DNA from: Parietichytrium sp. I65-24A
Taxonomy: Eukaryota > Sar > Bigyra > Thraustochytrida > Thraustochytriidae
Assembly (NCBI GenBank): GCA_012862575.1
Contig: BLSF01000065.1
Location: 124,001 to 188,000 of the forward strand
Length of the DNA stretch: 64,000 nucleotides
Direction of reading: 5' to 3'
Of the stretch, positions 19,822 to 31,516 are shown piece by piece. Every line of letters begins with the position of its first letter. The first letter of the stretch is position 1. A program made the translations under genes and the position numbers. Under the pieces are notes generated by a model. The model had not been told where the DNA came from. It saw nothing but the letters and a program-made list of their open reading frames with translations, and made no database searches.

Positions 19822-21780
19822 TTACAGATTTACAATCAAAGGTGCCTGTAAAAGGGGATGTGGCAGTGGCGACGATGTCTTGACAAAGCCCTCTTGCTCT
19901 TGGTGGGCCTCGCTCGCATTCTCTTCCTCAGCTCGCTGGTCTTGCAAGGCAGCAAGCTGAAGTGCGGCTTGCTGCAAAAGCTGAGTGGTGGCATTGTATG
20001 CTTCACTCATGAACACTGTGTAAAGCTCCTCCGTGTCAGGGATCGACACCGGAGACCAGCAACAATTTGACTCGCTCTCATCCTCATCCTCATCCTCACC
20101 CTCGTCCCTTTGTTGTTTGGCGTCGAGACTCTCTGTCAAAAGTGTGGCAGAGAAGGGCATGAAAATCTTGGGACTTGAGCCATCATCGACCACCTCATAC
20201 TCCACAGTTCGCACAACGTGCTCTGCAGATACGAGTTTTGGGAGTTGGGGTGTTTGAGAGTTGAGCGCCTCCACATCTGCAATCCCGCTTTGCAAGGCAG
20301 AATAATACGACTCAAAGTCATCGTCAAACATTGCATCGTCATCGTCATCGCTCTCGTCCTCGTCGAAATCGTCGTCTTCATCCGACGTCTCCTCGCAGTA
20401 AAGCCCCGCCTCGTCCTCGCTTACAGCCTTTGTGAAGCGAAAGTGAAGCATTCCGGATCCGCAGGAGAACATTGAGTTTTCGCTATTTGTACGTTTGTGC
20501 AGGCCTTTGGATGCGTTTTCCTCATGAAACGAACCAAGATCATCATGCTCGCATTCACACTCGCAGTCTATTATCGGGTCCGCCGGGTCCGCATGCGAAA
20601 AGCGGCGCATGCTGGTCAGTGCAGTGTACCCAGAGCTCCTCCTTCGAACGAGGCCCTTGCGTCCATCGTTTTCTACGAGAGCCACACCATCAGCAGCTGC
20701 AGCTTCGCAACTATGAAGGGAAGGTCTACGGGAGGAGCTCCTGTTAAGCAGAGCCTCACTTGACGACTCTTCTGGATGACCTAACTGCGCTGTCCTTGCT
20801 GGGATTGCAGTAGATATTTTCGCACAGCCTTTGCGGCGTAGGCGTGTTTTCTTGTCCCACAGCCAAGACTCGAGTGTGCTGTATTTTTTACAAGGCTGTT
20901 TCTCCAATGTGTTGAGGTACGAAAGCTGGCCATCGTCACCATGAGACCGTTCCACGTCGAGCTCGCCGAGGATTTCTTGCCGCTTCGTATCCATGAGAAT
21001 GTCGGTATCCCTGCGCTTGAGCCTGACTCCGGCGACGAGCCGGCTTCTGAGTGTCTCCACTCGCTTCAACGCCGAGGAAAATGACCCTGTGCCGCCAAGC
21101 AACAAGCTCTTAAAGCCACTGCCTTGGTCTGAAGTAGGGTCAAACATAAATACCTCCATTGGTGTGGCGAGAGCAAGGACCTTTTCCGGAGAAGATTTGC
21201 GCCGGAAGAACAATATGCCTGACGATCGATCAGGGCGTTGCCACAGAGCCAAGGTAGCTTTTAGCCAGGAGGAGAGGTTTTGTACCAAGTCCTCCTCCGT
21301 TGCGGCAGATACTGAAAGTGGAGGGCAATCTGCGAGTCCCGCGTCAACAAGTTTGTCTCGCAGCTGTTCAAAGGCCTCCAAATTTCGCACCACGTCCCAA
21401 GACTTTTTCAGACCCTTGGGTCCCGACAAGCAAAGCCTGATCACAACCTCGCAGGAGCTGCAAGTGCTGTTCAGCGATGACACGGACCGGAGGGACTGAG
21501 CTGATTCGATCGAAGAAAATGTGGAGGAAGATCCGATAGAGCAAGACTCCGCAGACCTCCACCCCCACGATCTGTAAGCACTTGAAGCGCTGTTGACGAC
21601 GTTGCTGTCGTCGTTGCAAGACCTATCTTTCCACCAACCCGCTGTTTCGTTTCCGCTCTGAAGTGTAAATACGGATGCTTCCAACTTGAGATTTGCTGCA
21701 AGATGCTCCCCCAAGAGAGTTTGCCAATGGCAGACTGCCGCTGAGGGTTGCGAGCGCGGCCTGCGAAGTCCCTTTGGCAT
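19822..21780 (-). CDS. PX-like domain protein with Ser-rich and acidic regions
   Basis: 652 residues from the ATG at 21780. The frame extends slightly upstream without an ATG before a stop. Residues about 112-185 (VVIRLCLSGPKG... then NLEAFEQLRDKLVDAG... then PPLSVS) resemble a PX phosphoinositide-binding fold: a beta strand, a helix that packs as 'F..L...L', then a Pro-rich turn. The match is modest and the phosphate-binding Arg is not certain. A region with several basic runs follows, then many RRSS/RRPS-type phosphorylation-like sites, a strongly acidic tract (EETSDEDDDFDEDESDDDDD) and a C-terminal Gln/Ala-rich helix. A cytosolic, membrane-recruited role is inferred. A good minus-strand donor at 22035 suggests a separate 5' leader exon. 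Confidence 0.65.
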   Translation of the reverse strand: MPKGLRRPRSQPSAAVCHWQTLLGEHLAANLKLEASVFTLQSGNETAGWWKDRSCNDDSNVVNSASSAYRSWGWRSAESCSIGSSSTFSSIESAQSLRSVSSLNSTCSSCEVVIRLCLSGPKGLKKSWDVVRNLEAFEQLRDKLVDAGLADCPPLSVSAATEEDLVQNLSSWLKATLALWQRPDRSSGILFFRRKSSPEKVLALATPMEVFMFDPTSDQGSGFKSLLLGGTGSFSSALKRVETLRSRLVAGVRLKRRDTDILMDTKRQEILGELDVERSHGDDGQLSYLNTLEKQPCKKYSTLESWLWDKKTRLRRKGCAKISTAIPARTAQLGHPEESSSEALLNRSSSRRPSLHSCEAAAADGVALVENDGRKGLVRRRSSGYTALTSMRRFSHADPADPIIDCECECEHDDLGSFHEENASKGLHKRTNSENSMFSCGSGMLHFRFTKAVSEDEAGLYCEETSDEDDDFDEDESDDDDDAMFDDDFESYYSALQSGIADVEALNSQTPQLPKLVSAEHVVRTVEYEVVDDGSSPKIFMPFSATLLTESLDAKQQRDEGEDEDEDESESNCCWSPVSIPDTEELYTVFMSEAYNATTQLLQQAALQLAALQDQRAEEENASEAHQEQEGFVKTSSPLPHPLLQAPLIVNL

Positions 21781-22034
21781 ATGTGCTGGGAATGCGTCTG
21801 CTGTTGGGCCACCACAATTCAGATCCCACAAGACAGAATACACAGGTCAGAAGACAGTCACACAAACAAAAGCTTCTCTCCCTCTCTATCTCTCTTCCCC
21901 GCCTTGGAAAGCAACAAGGCACTCTCGGCTCGTCTCTCGTTTTCTCGTTTTCTCGTTTCAGGCTTGCCGCTGTGGTTGAAGCGTCCCCCACCCCCTCCCA
22001 CCAGTCCACGGTAACAAAACGGAAGAGCACTCAC

Positions 22035-22230
22035 CTTTCGGTCTGCTCGGACTCCACTTGCCGCCCCAACCAAAGTTTGTGCGGATCGTTTTGCTCCAGA
22101 GCACTCACTACCCCGTGAGCAGTGAACGCGAACAAATTGCCTCTGCCGCCCAAGTACCGAGTGAGTGATTGATTGAGTGAGTGAGTGAGTACACTCACCG
22201 ACTGCGCCGGTATGCAAACTTGCTTGGGCA
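22035..22230 (-). other. Possible 5' leader exon of the PX-like gene
   Basis: The minus strand reads ...GACCGAAAG|GTGAGTGC with the exon ending at 22035, a good donor match. A downstream acceptor such as CCCAACAG near 21809, just before the ATG at 21780, would make this a leader exon spliced to the coding exon. A second donor (CAGTCG|GTGAGT) ends at 22199, so alternative first exons are possible. The upper boundary is a guess. Confidence 0.3.
22160..22191. repeat. (GAGT/GATT)n tetranucleotide repeat
   Basis: GTGAGTGATTGATTGAGTGAGTGAGTGAGT-type run. It overlaps the possible leader exon or intron at 22035-22230. Confidence 0.8.
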
Positions 22231-22382
22231 ATTGACTGTGAATTACAGTTAATTATTGCAATGCTCCGTCCGCCTTTCTTTCTCCCGTCCTACTTGCAGG
22301 CTTCACACAACAAAGATATAGAACACTAGGTCGTTAATTCCACTCCTTTCCCGCTCTTACGGATCCCTTTGGTCAGGCGAGT

Positions 22383-22550
22383 ATTCCTTCCTTTCTTCCT
22401 TTCTTCCTTTCTTCCTTTTTGGCGTTGGTGTTGAAGGCCTCGTCTACCCTTTCTTTCTTTCTTCCTTTCTCTCTTTCTCTCTTCCCTTTCTTTCCTTCTT
22501 TCCCTTTCCCGCGGAGGTCTACCCTTTCTCTTCTTTCTTCTCTCTTCTTA
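22383..22550. repeat. Polypyrimidine tract (TTCC/TTTC)n
   Basis: About 170 bp that is nearly all pyrimidine on the plus strand, built of TTCC, TTTC and CTCT units and interrupted twice by short mixed sequence. Such mirror-like tracts can form triplex (H-DNA) structure; whether this one does is inference. Confidence 0.85.
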
Positions 22551-22810
22551 GCTCGAAAACAAGACCACAAGCGGTTGTTTTGGCCTTTCTTTTCTTTTCT
22601 TTTGCGCTTTGACGGCTGACTTTTCCAGTCGGGCCATGCAATATGTTCGTTCGCCTTTCTTTCGCTTCGCGAAAACTACATCAATCGACCAATCGACCAA
22701 TCGATCAAGCCATCCACCCATCAACTGCTCAATCAATCGAAATGAATGTTCATTGAATGAATGAAATCAAATGAATGAAATCAATCGATGTCCGCACTGG
22801 CACTAGGTCG

Positions 22811-22840
22811 TAACTCTCTCTCTCTCTCTCTCTTCCTCTT
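22811..22840. repeat. (CT)n dinucleotide repeat
   Basis: About ten CT units followed by CTTCCTCTT. Confidence 0.85.
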
Positions 22841-23320
22841 GTTGTCTACTATAAAACCACGCACACTAACCAGGTTGCTTCTTATCTGTCGCTGTAGCTG
22901 CAGCTACTCGCACTTGCACTGGTAACGGCGAAGGCTTGTGGGGGGATGGTGAGAGGGTGGCGATGTTGGCGAAATAAAATAGACAATCAACTCAATCAAC
23001 CTAGTTCAACGAGAGCATTGAATGAATGATCGAAGCAAAACGCAATACGCAATAAGCACAATAAGCAATGCGAAGTCGGCGCTCGTAGCACCAAGAACAC
23101 CTTCCAGTTGGGAGTTGCGAGTTGGGAAGAGGGGAAGAGGATCGTTCTATCTCTGTACAGCCTGAAAGTTCCCTGCCAGCGTCCCCTTCGCCCATTCCAT
23201 TCTTGTGGAGGCATGGATGGTGCGAGGCCCGAATGAGAGAGATGGGTGCGGGAGCTGAGCTCTTTCCCGCTCGAGCTTCTTCCGCATTGCTTTTTGTTTG
23301 CTTGGTTAGTTTCACTCTTT

Positions 23321-23344
23321 GGCTGGCTGGCTGGCTGGCTGGCT
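23321..23344. repeat. (GGCT)6 microsatellite
   Basis: Six perfect GGCT units. Confidence 0.9.
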
Positions 23345-24287
23345 TCAATTCAATCTCCCGGCCGATGAGTTCAAGATGGATCGGTGAAAGACGTAGCTGC
23401 CTTGTGTTTGTGTGCAATTGTGCTCTCGCGAGACGTTGAGGCTAGCTGGTCTAACGAGCTAGTGGGCGAAGGCCCCCCCTCCACACCCTCCACTCGCGGG
23501 CGGAGGGTACTGAGTACTGAGTACTTGTAGTGCTAGCAGGAGGTGCTGCGACAGAGTGAAACGAGGTCAAGATCGCAGTAAAGTGGACTCGGAATCGCGC
23601 TACGATTTCTTCCATACTCGCCCGCTAAAAGCGTCTTCTTGGCTTTCGTGGCACTCAGCGTGCGTCTGCTGTGGATCGGTGCTACGCAGCTCTTCCTTTG
23701 CCTGGGAAGGCAGGCTGGCATGCCGGTAAGCTAATCCTTTTCTTTCTGCACCTGAACTGATACGGACCACGGACTGGAGATGCACTCCATTGCTGGTGGA
23801 CACGAGAGTGAAAGAGAGAGAGAGAGAACAGAAAGGCACAAGCCTCCGCACCGATCGGCGGGAAATAAAGGTAAAGAAGAGGCAAAGCTGACGATATATC
23901 GTGTTCCAGCACCCGCTTGGCAAGCACTCGAGGCGCGAGGTCCGTAATGTCCGCGAATGTGCTTTGAGCAAGGGAAGAGTATAGTAAACTCCGTACTCCT
24001 CTCCAAGTACAGCGAGCGCGCAGTACCTACCGACCTCGTTCGGAGGCCTCTGCTAAAGCCCGGTGGACCCACAAACTCGCTGGAGCAAAAGTTCGAGATG
24101 CTGAGCAGTTCATGCCGGCCGGCAAATAGAAAACCGAGAGAGAAAATGCAGACCACGAGAACAATACCCCCCCACGGGAAGAATGAAGGCAAGAAAGAAG
24201 ACAACAAGCAACCCAACCAACCCGTCTCGTATCGTAGGAAACTGAAACTTACCTTGTATGATTGAGACGTCAGGCGAATGAAGGCCC

Positions 24288-24310
24288 GCTTTGCTTTGCT
24301 TTGCTTTGCT
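24288..24310. repeat. (GCTTT)n pentanucleotide repeat
   Basis: Between four and five units of GCTTT. It lies about 40 bp from the strong minus-strand donor at 24253. Confidence 0.85.
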
Positions 24311-25040
24311 CTCCAAATCGTCGAACGCTCTCCTGGAAAGTGAAAACACAAGAGACGAATATTCAAAGCAGAACGACGTTAGTGGCACATTCACGATTTT
24401 TTTCCCAATCTTTTTATTGCACAATCAGTTCACTTCACATGAACTGTGACTGTATGCCCTAGCGCCGGTACAAAATTAATCCTCAAGGGTGCTGTTGTCT
24501 TCTGTCTTCGCTCATTGAGTTGATTGATTGATTTCTCAAATCAAATCAGTTTTCAACAAGCAATTTTTCTCAACAACCTTTCCCAAAAACAGTTTCGTTT
24601 TTACGGGAAATTTCTGCAAAAAAAATGCACTGTCAAAGTCCTCCTTCCTCCTTCCTCCTCCATCTCTTACCTTTTCTGATACTAGACCTTGCACCGGTAC
24701 CACTTTCCCTCACAATGTTAAGAGTTGTGTCCCGTTCGCCGAGATCTGCAGGCTCTTATGCCTTCACTAAGTTTCTCCTAGTACAGGAGAACAGAAGGAA
24801 ATTCTCACAGCGACTACGACTCCTTAGCGCTTCGGCAAAAGAAGCTTCCAACTACCAGTGATTACAACAAACCACTATCAATGAAATCCGATCTCCGGGC
24901 CCTCACAGTCGGGAGTGCGGTGTTCCTACCGCTAACGCTAGTAGTAAAGTCCCCACAGTTGTCTGCAGAAGCTGTTTGAGGGAGCAACCAAGAGAGGGAA
25001 GAGCGGAATGACAAAGGTTGCAAGTGCACATGCAAACGCG

Positions 25041-25084
25041 AATGCAAAATGCAAAATGCAAAATGCAAAATGCAAAATGCAAAG
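25041..25084. repeat. 7-bp tandem repeat AATGCAA
   Basis: Six perfect or near-perfect units, followed by (GATCAATC)-type sequence to about 25110. Confidence 0.9.
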
Positions 25085-26039
25085 AGAGATCGATCAATCA
25101 ATTGAAATCAATCAATTCGAATCAGAATTCAGAAGAAAAGAGATGAAAGGACGAAATGGCAAAAGTCCAAAGTCAGCGAAGAACAGACAGAAAGAATAAT
25201 GCGACAGCAAACAAACACTCACCTTGACGCTGGGAAAAAGCCGAAGCAAACGCGCCCGGCAATTTTCAGAACCGATCGACCACCCAAGCAGGCCCTTTTT
25301 CGCGTGAGACAAACAAGACGCAAGCAGACAGACAAACGAGCAATCAAATAAAGAAAAGCTCGTCTGCAGAATTCGGAAATTGCGCCACCCAATCTAGTCT
25401 AGCTAGAGAGCACACAGCAAGACACCGCCCTTGCCAGAACTCGAATCGACACCAGCTGTCACAAAAACAGCCAAATCGCAACTCGGCTCTAAGATCTCAC
25501 TCCAAGCCAAATGGCGGACTAAACTTTCAAAATCAAACCTTGCGCAACTCTGAACGTAAATGTGATCGTTCAACAGTTCAACAGTTAAATGGAGAACAGC
25601 AGAAACACACACACAGCTGACTGTGAGCTGCAGAGTCTTTCGATAATTCGCCGCGATATGAATGCAGTGGCAAAGAAAGCTGCAGCTCCAGAGCCTCCAA
25701 GGCACCAGTATCAGTCGCCCCTCGAAATGAGCAACTCGTTTCTTTCACCCGTCCAAACCAGCTTTCGGAGGCGTTGATCCAAATATCCAAGTAAGCTTTC
25801 TGTCTTTCGAAACGCCGAGAGCTTTTCTGTTCTTTGACCAGAGTGGAAGCGCACTTGCTTTCCTTTCTTTTCCTTCTTTCTTTCTTGTCTTTTCCTTTCT
25901 CTTCCTCGATGGATCAATCGATTGATTAATTGATTGATCGACTGTGTTTTATCCAAGCTTGTGTATCTCTGAATTCCAATTTCCAATTTGCAAAAGAGAG
26001 CCACCGCCGACAGCAAGTATCAACAAGTACGAGTACAAA

Positions 26040-26076
26040 AACAAGAAAGAGAAAGAGAGAGAAAGAGAGAAAGAGA
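26040..26076. repeat. (AGAGAA)n purine repeat
   Basis: Purine-only run of AGAAAGAG units on the plus strand. Confidence 0.8.
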
Positions 26077-29000
26077 CCACCTTCACCTCAGAAGGCAAGT
26101 ACCAGTAAGCAAATGTGCAAAACAACACAACGTCCACCGTTCCACCTCTCCCAGTTGCGCAAAAGAAATCACTCACAGGCCTTGAACAACGAGCGCTTCC
26201 TTCTCTTTGGCGGAACGCCTTGCGAGAACAGCTCCTTGATCGCGAGCAGCTCGCTTATTCGCTGACGGATGAGCAAAGGGACTGCGCTGCGGAAGCGTTG
26301 CAAACGCGGAGAGAGAGACAGAGACAGAGAGATGCTTGCAAAGTGCAGAGAGTAGCAAAGCAATGCGCGATTTGGAGACGGAAATTCAATGGGTTTTGTG
26401 CGGCAAACCAATAAGCAGGCCCTGCAGATCCAGATCCAGATCAAGATGCAGCAGCTTTAGGTGCAAGATCCAGATGATCTGATCTCGCAAGGCAAGATTG
26501 CAAGAATGCAAAGATGTGCACCAAAGACCCCAGATGCTGCGCAAGTGAGTGAGCTGATGTGAGTGCAATGGACGTGGCTTGACAGCACCGATGTGCCCGA
26601 TACTGCCCTCTGGCGGAGTTGGCGGTGAGTGGTGTTGGGAGATGGAGCTTGAGTCCTCTTGTTGGGCGGACTTGGGACAATGCTTTCGTGTTCTCGTGGG
26701 TCCGAACGTGGGCTATTGTTACTACTGTGTTTTGAAATAGTTCTTGTCTTTTCTTGGCACTTGGTCGATGGATGTGAGTACTCAGTACCACGTACTTTGG
26801 CCAAGTCGCCACGACATGGACTGCGAGTCCAAACACTCCGGACCAGTGACAGTGTGCTGCACTGTAATCTTCAGAGCAAACCGACTGTGATACTTATCCA
26901 CAGTCTCCACCGCTCCGAAGAAGTGCAAGTGACTACAAATTCTAAACGGAATGGCCGTGCGTGAACTCGACGAATTATTACTGAGGGAGACCAAACTTCA
27001 GCGCGCTAGACCATGCGCAAGTATTGGTATCGATTTGGTTAGACTGGGGAGCAGCCTGTGCGCTTGCGCGTGAGCTGTCTGAGCTGAGCAACGTCGGATG
27101 GCGTCTGAGCTTGAAGAATCTCTTTGGTCAAGAAAGTGTCTATAATTTGGTCGCAAGACGATGTGATGCGATGCGATTCACGCTTCCGAGAACTTCCGAG
27201 AATGCCAACAATGTCAGAACGTGAACATGCGACAAGTACAGGATTGTCCTCTCCTTCGTGTTTTGATGGAGAAACAAGTTATGCAAACTTTTGGCCAGTA
27301 GACTTTTCCCAGATCATCTAATGCAGTGGTGAAAATTTTTCTTCTTCTTTTCCTCTTTTATTTGAAGTATGCCTTTATTTTATTTATTAGAATATAATAA
27401 CAAGCCAAAGTGCGCAAACCAAACTTTGAACGCCAGCAACTGCACAGGTTTGTTCACCAAAGTCTGGCCTTCTTCTGAATTCTCAAAAACAATAATTTCT
27501 GCCCGATAAGTTAGTGCCAACAAGCTTCTAAGCTAAACGATTCAACAGTACTAGCACTCCATGGTCAGCGTAAGGATAATTCCGTCCAAATCCCCAGTGA
27601 AAAGAGGGAAAAGGACCTTCGCTCCAACCTCTCCCGAGATGAAATGCGATCCGTGGGTTACATCAGAGCACTTGTAAGGTTTTCCCTGAGAGGGCCGTGC
27701 AGGGTACCCTTTTGCTTTTGGCTTGTGGCCAGGGAGGTCACACCTGGCGGCTCTGTCTTGTGTTGATTGTTCTACGGCGTGAAATTCCCTGAGATTCATG
27801 TCGCGCAACGTCGTGCAACAAGTCAAACTGGCATGTAAAACGCCAATTGAAATCCCTCTCACCCGCCGACAAAAGTTTTTCACTTCAATCGTTGCTTCAG
27901 AGAACAGCTGTCCAAAGTTTCCTTTGGCCATTTCTCGCTGAGCCAAATCCTGTAGCGAAAGGTTCCAAAGCCTAATCCACACGCACACGTTCGTTGGCAC
28001 ACAGTTTTGCCACTTTCTTCAAGGATTGAAAATTACTCCGTTTTCGGCGAAAGATCATAAGACCATTCGCCCTTTTGGGCGTGCCTACAGAAAAGTTCAC
28101 ATTCCCTCGTTCGACCTTTCGCACCTTCAAAACCCTTCTCATGTCAGTACGATGCAATTCGTTTTGCTCTTTCGAGTCTTGACTGCAGGAGCTTGCAAGA
28201 AAAGAAGGCGAAACAGCAGACGCACCCCATTCCAAAACATTTTCCAACCAAGACTGACCGTGACCTTCCTGTTCATCGCAAGCCACTCAAGCAACCATGG
28301 CAACCACGTCCTGAGTGCTGGGTACGCCACGCAGTGCATAAAACAACGTACATTCACTGACAACTTTCGCGGTTTCGCGAAACCAAGCTTTTTTTTTAAA
28401 CCAACTCCACTGTACATTTCTTTTCATTTTCACGAAAAGACTGAAAACCAACTTCCACGTTCCATAATCTCATTTATTTCGTTCACTTCCAGAGCACCGC
28501 GCTTGACCAACACAATCTTGCGACTTGCCCCGAAATACTTTTTTCTTCAACTGTAAACTCACAGTCAAGTTTCCAGTGTGCGAGATCTATGTTCTCCATT
28601 GAAACGATGGCTTGCGCTCAGCGCAGCAAGCCCTCTCTCCCCGCTATTACCACCTACCGCAAACCATTAGGGACCGCATCCCCTTTAAGGTCCGATATCA
28701 ATCGCACGTAAGATAGGTTCACGTCTCCGCCTATAACCAAAGGTTACGAGCCATGGCGGTTTGTAATACAAAGCACGGGATATGTATGCACGAGCTAGTG
28801 GGTGTGCACCGAGGGAGAAGGGTTTGTTAGCGGGTCTGCTACTAGATTGAGTAGTAGTACTGTGAGTGGAGACGCTAGATGGCGCTAAGTCTTGAGTCTT
28901 GAATGAATTGTCTGAAAATGTAAAGTCTCTCTCTTTTTCTTGGCCAAACACTGCTCAAATTTTGCAAGGCTTGGAGGGCTCCAAGACGCGTGCTCGTGAT

Positions 29001-30650
29001 GAGGAAAAAGTTCGGAGCGCAAAGTGCTTTCAGACCTTCATTTCCCGCAAGGCATTTAGAGTTTTAAAAAGGGCGTTCTCAGTTCAATCGATTTCTAAAC
29101 AACTCCAATGGATTGTATTATTTTTGACAGTGAAGTCAGTTTTTTTGTCAGAACTCAACTCAGCGAGTAGAAATTAGAATTAGAAGATTAGAATTAGAAG
29201 CTAATTCGAGGAGAAAGCCGCGCCACCAAGGGCAGGCTTGGTCGCTTTCCAACTTGGAATGACTGGAAATCGGATCAATGCATTCACTGTCAAATTCTAC
29301 TGAAAAAGTGCGGTTCGGCAAACTGCTCGGATGTCGCAAGTCGCGAATGCCGAACTTGTCGCCTCCACTGCTACTATGCTACTATGCTACCGAGCCGAGC
29401 CAGCACTTGGAACCTGCAGTTGCCAGATGCAGAGCTTGCTTTGGATCCCATCAACCCACATCAACAGGCGGGTTGCACTGACCGAACAAATTCACGAGAG
29501 CACTGCCAAATGCACTCGCCAGAGCTGCCCATCAAGTTTGCTAGTCTGCGCCCCACACCGCGAGTCTCCAGGAGAGGAAAACCAACTACGCATTCGCATT
29601 CGCATTCGCTCTCCCCGCTGAGCTCCTGTGGCGCGCCATCAAAGACGATCAGCCAACTCGCAGTCAGTCAGCTTAGCTATGTTTGCCATCGTCCGATTGA
29701 AAATGGCACAACTGTAAATTGCAAATTGCAAAATGGAGTTCACAGAATTCACAGAATCGACAGTGAGCAAAGTGCTTCGTCAGAAAGCAAACGCACCCTA
29801 CAACATACTACAACCACACTGCAAGTTTGTTTATACGCGCAGCTATAGGAATTGCGCATCATCGCTAAGGCTTGGCTGGTCGTAGCTTGTTGTCACACTG
29901 CGCACCCCATTTCACGCGAGTACCACCTCTCAAGCGCGGCTAGCGAGCTGGTCGCGCTCGAATCTCGGTAATGGGGAGCGTCGATTTCACACTGCCGCTG
30001 CCGACACAAAACTAATTTGCCGCGCAAACGATTCCGCTGCTCGCAAGCGGAGGCTCCGCGCGAGATCAACAGACTGGTGAGGCTCTGGCGCGCCAGCATG
30101 GCCGCGGAGAAAGTGTTGCGGATGTGGAAAAGCGAGCAATCATGCTCGAACCGGAATTCTTCTGAATTCTGCTATTCTGAGATGGCAAGCGTTTTGGCGG
30201 CGCGATGTGCTTTCCTGGCGCGAGAACTGCTCTAATGAGATGAGAATCCCGATGTGACCAGCCGATGGATGTCGCCACTCCAGCCTGCGCTTGTGGAGGA
30301 GAATCGCCCCCGCATTTACTTTTTTCTCGGTTCCAAAACATCTTTTTCATTCTTCTTGCTAAATGACGGATCCGACTTCGGCTCGGCGCTCAATGCGATC
30401 CAGCCATTGGCAAGTATCAAGAGACCGGAAGAGACCGCGAAAAGAGTCTTTCGGTGGGCTCGACTCAAGACGCAACAAATACAAAACCCCTCTCGACGCA
30501 AGCCCCTTGATCTTTTCGATCTCTCATTTCACAGACATAACCTTCGAAGGATGGCAGCTTCATTTTTACAACGTCCAACGCGTTTCTCGCGGTCAATCAC
30601 CAGTTGTGCAATGTTTATTTTAGTTTCAATTTGATTGTCTGAATGCGAAT

Positions 30651-30750
30651 GTACCAGTACCGGTACTCCGCAAGCTCCGGACCAGGGTACCGGTACCGGT
30701 AAATGCAGCAATGACTTTTTAACGAAGAGACTCGAGTCATCTCGAGTCTC
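30651..30750. repeat. Cluster of palindromes (GTAC-rich plus 10-bp-arm hairpin)
   Basis: Bases 30651-30710 are built from GTACC/GGTAC units and end in the perfect palindrome ACCGGTACCGGT (30699-30710). Bases 30727-30750 form a hairpin with perfect 10-bp arms (GAGACTCGAG and CTCGAGTCTC) around the loop TCAT. Two kinds of inverted repeat thus occur within 100 bp of non-coding DNA. Confidence 0.7.
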
Positions 30751-31429
30751 CCATATTTCTCTGGAGGCCAATAATTTAACGCCAATAATTCACGTTGTCC
30801 CATAGGACTATCCAGAAGTCCATTAGTCCACGATTACTATCATAAACAATAATCTTTGTATAGGAGCTCCAGTTCAGTTAGTTCAGTCCTTAGCAGGCAT
30901 ACTATGAACTTGTAATTATCTTGTGGTGTGGGTAGGAGTCCTAGCGCAACGTCCCATGCACACTCGTATTGAGTCGCTATTTAATTCTTACCACCGGTCG
31001 TAATTGCAAGATTGGATACTTTTTCCTCCCAGTCAAATCCAAACAAAATCCGCAACCATTTCCGTTCGCTTTTCATTCTTTTCATTTCATTTCAATTCGA
31101 GCATTCTCAATAAACAACTTACAATACAACACATTACTCAGTATCACAGTACAACACAACGAATCAAGCGCTCTTTTGACAACACTCAATCCCAAAAATC
31201 CCACGCACAAGCCAAAAACCAACTGCAAAGGTTCAAAATCAGCACAGCACCAACGCCAGCCTTACCACCTCTCTACCCATTACCTTAATATCCATCGCCA
31301 TCTTCCGCGGACTACTGAGAGAAAGAGAGAAAGAGAGAGAGTACATAGAGTACATACAGCACACTCGCAGACGGTCCTCGCGTGTAACCGTCATTCAACG
31401 CAAGGTCAGTCAGCGCTGCGCAGTGTGCA

Positions 31430-31483
31430 AAGAGAGAAAGAATAGAAAGAATAGAAAGAAAGAAAGAAAGATAGATAGATAGG
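31430..31483. repeat. (GAAA/GATA)n run in the leader of the 31517 gene
   Basis: AGAAAGAATAGAAAG units pass into GATA units 30-40 bp before the ATG at 31517. It probably lies in the 5' UTR. Confidence 0.75.
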
Positions 31484-31516
31484 AAAGCAAAGGAAAGGAA
31501 AGCAAGGAGAGCGAGG

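Larger units (their letters stand above)
21781..31516. other. Gene desert (about 9.7 kb), repeats and possible spliced non-coding transcript
   Basis: No open frame longer than about 210 codons, and none resembles a protein family I know. The region is full of pyrimidine/purine tracts and short tandem repeats (listed separately). On the minus strand there are splice-donor consensus sites: CAGTCG|GTGAGT (exon end 22199), AAAG|GTGAGT (22035), ACAAG|GTAAGT (24253), TCAAG|GTGAGT (25223), and weaker GCCT|GTGAGT (26177). These could mark 5' leader exons of the PX-like gene or a long non-coding RNA. A hairpin-rich patch lies at 30651-30750. A 149-codon minus frame at 27551-28000 lacks an ATG at its start and is not recognised. 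Confidence 0.5.

Noticed and set aside
23731-24366. 211-codon minus-strand frame
   Set aside because: Hydrophobic low-complexity translation of pyrimidine-rich DNA; it also spans a strong splice-donor consensus.
27551-28000. 149-codon minus-strand frame with a 'VCVWIRLWNLSLQ' segment
   Set aside because: The segment faintly recalls the N-terminal region of some LINE-type ORF1 proteins, but there is no ATG, no reverse transcriptase or endonuclease nearby, and the match is too weak to call.
28026-28556. 176-codon plus-strand frame in the gene desert
   Set aside because: Phe/Ser/His-rich without domain features, overlaps two minus frames; looks like chance.
29384-29848. 154-codon plus-strand frame
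   Set aside because: His/Ser/Thr-rich composition with no conserved pattern and two alternative frames equally long.
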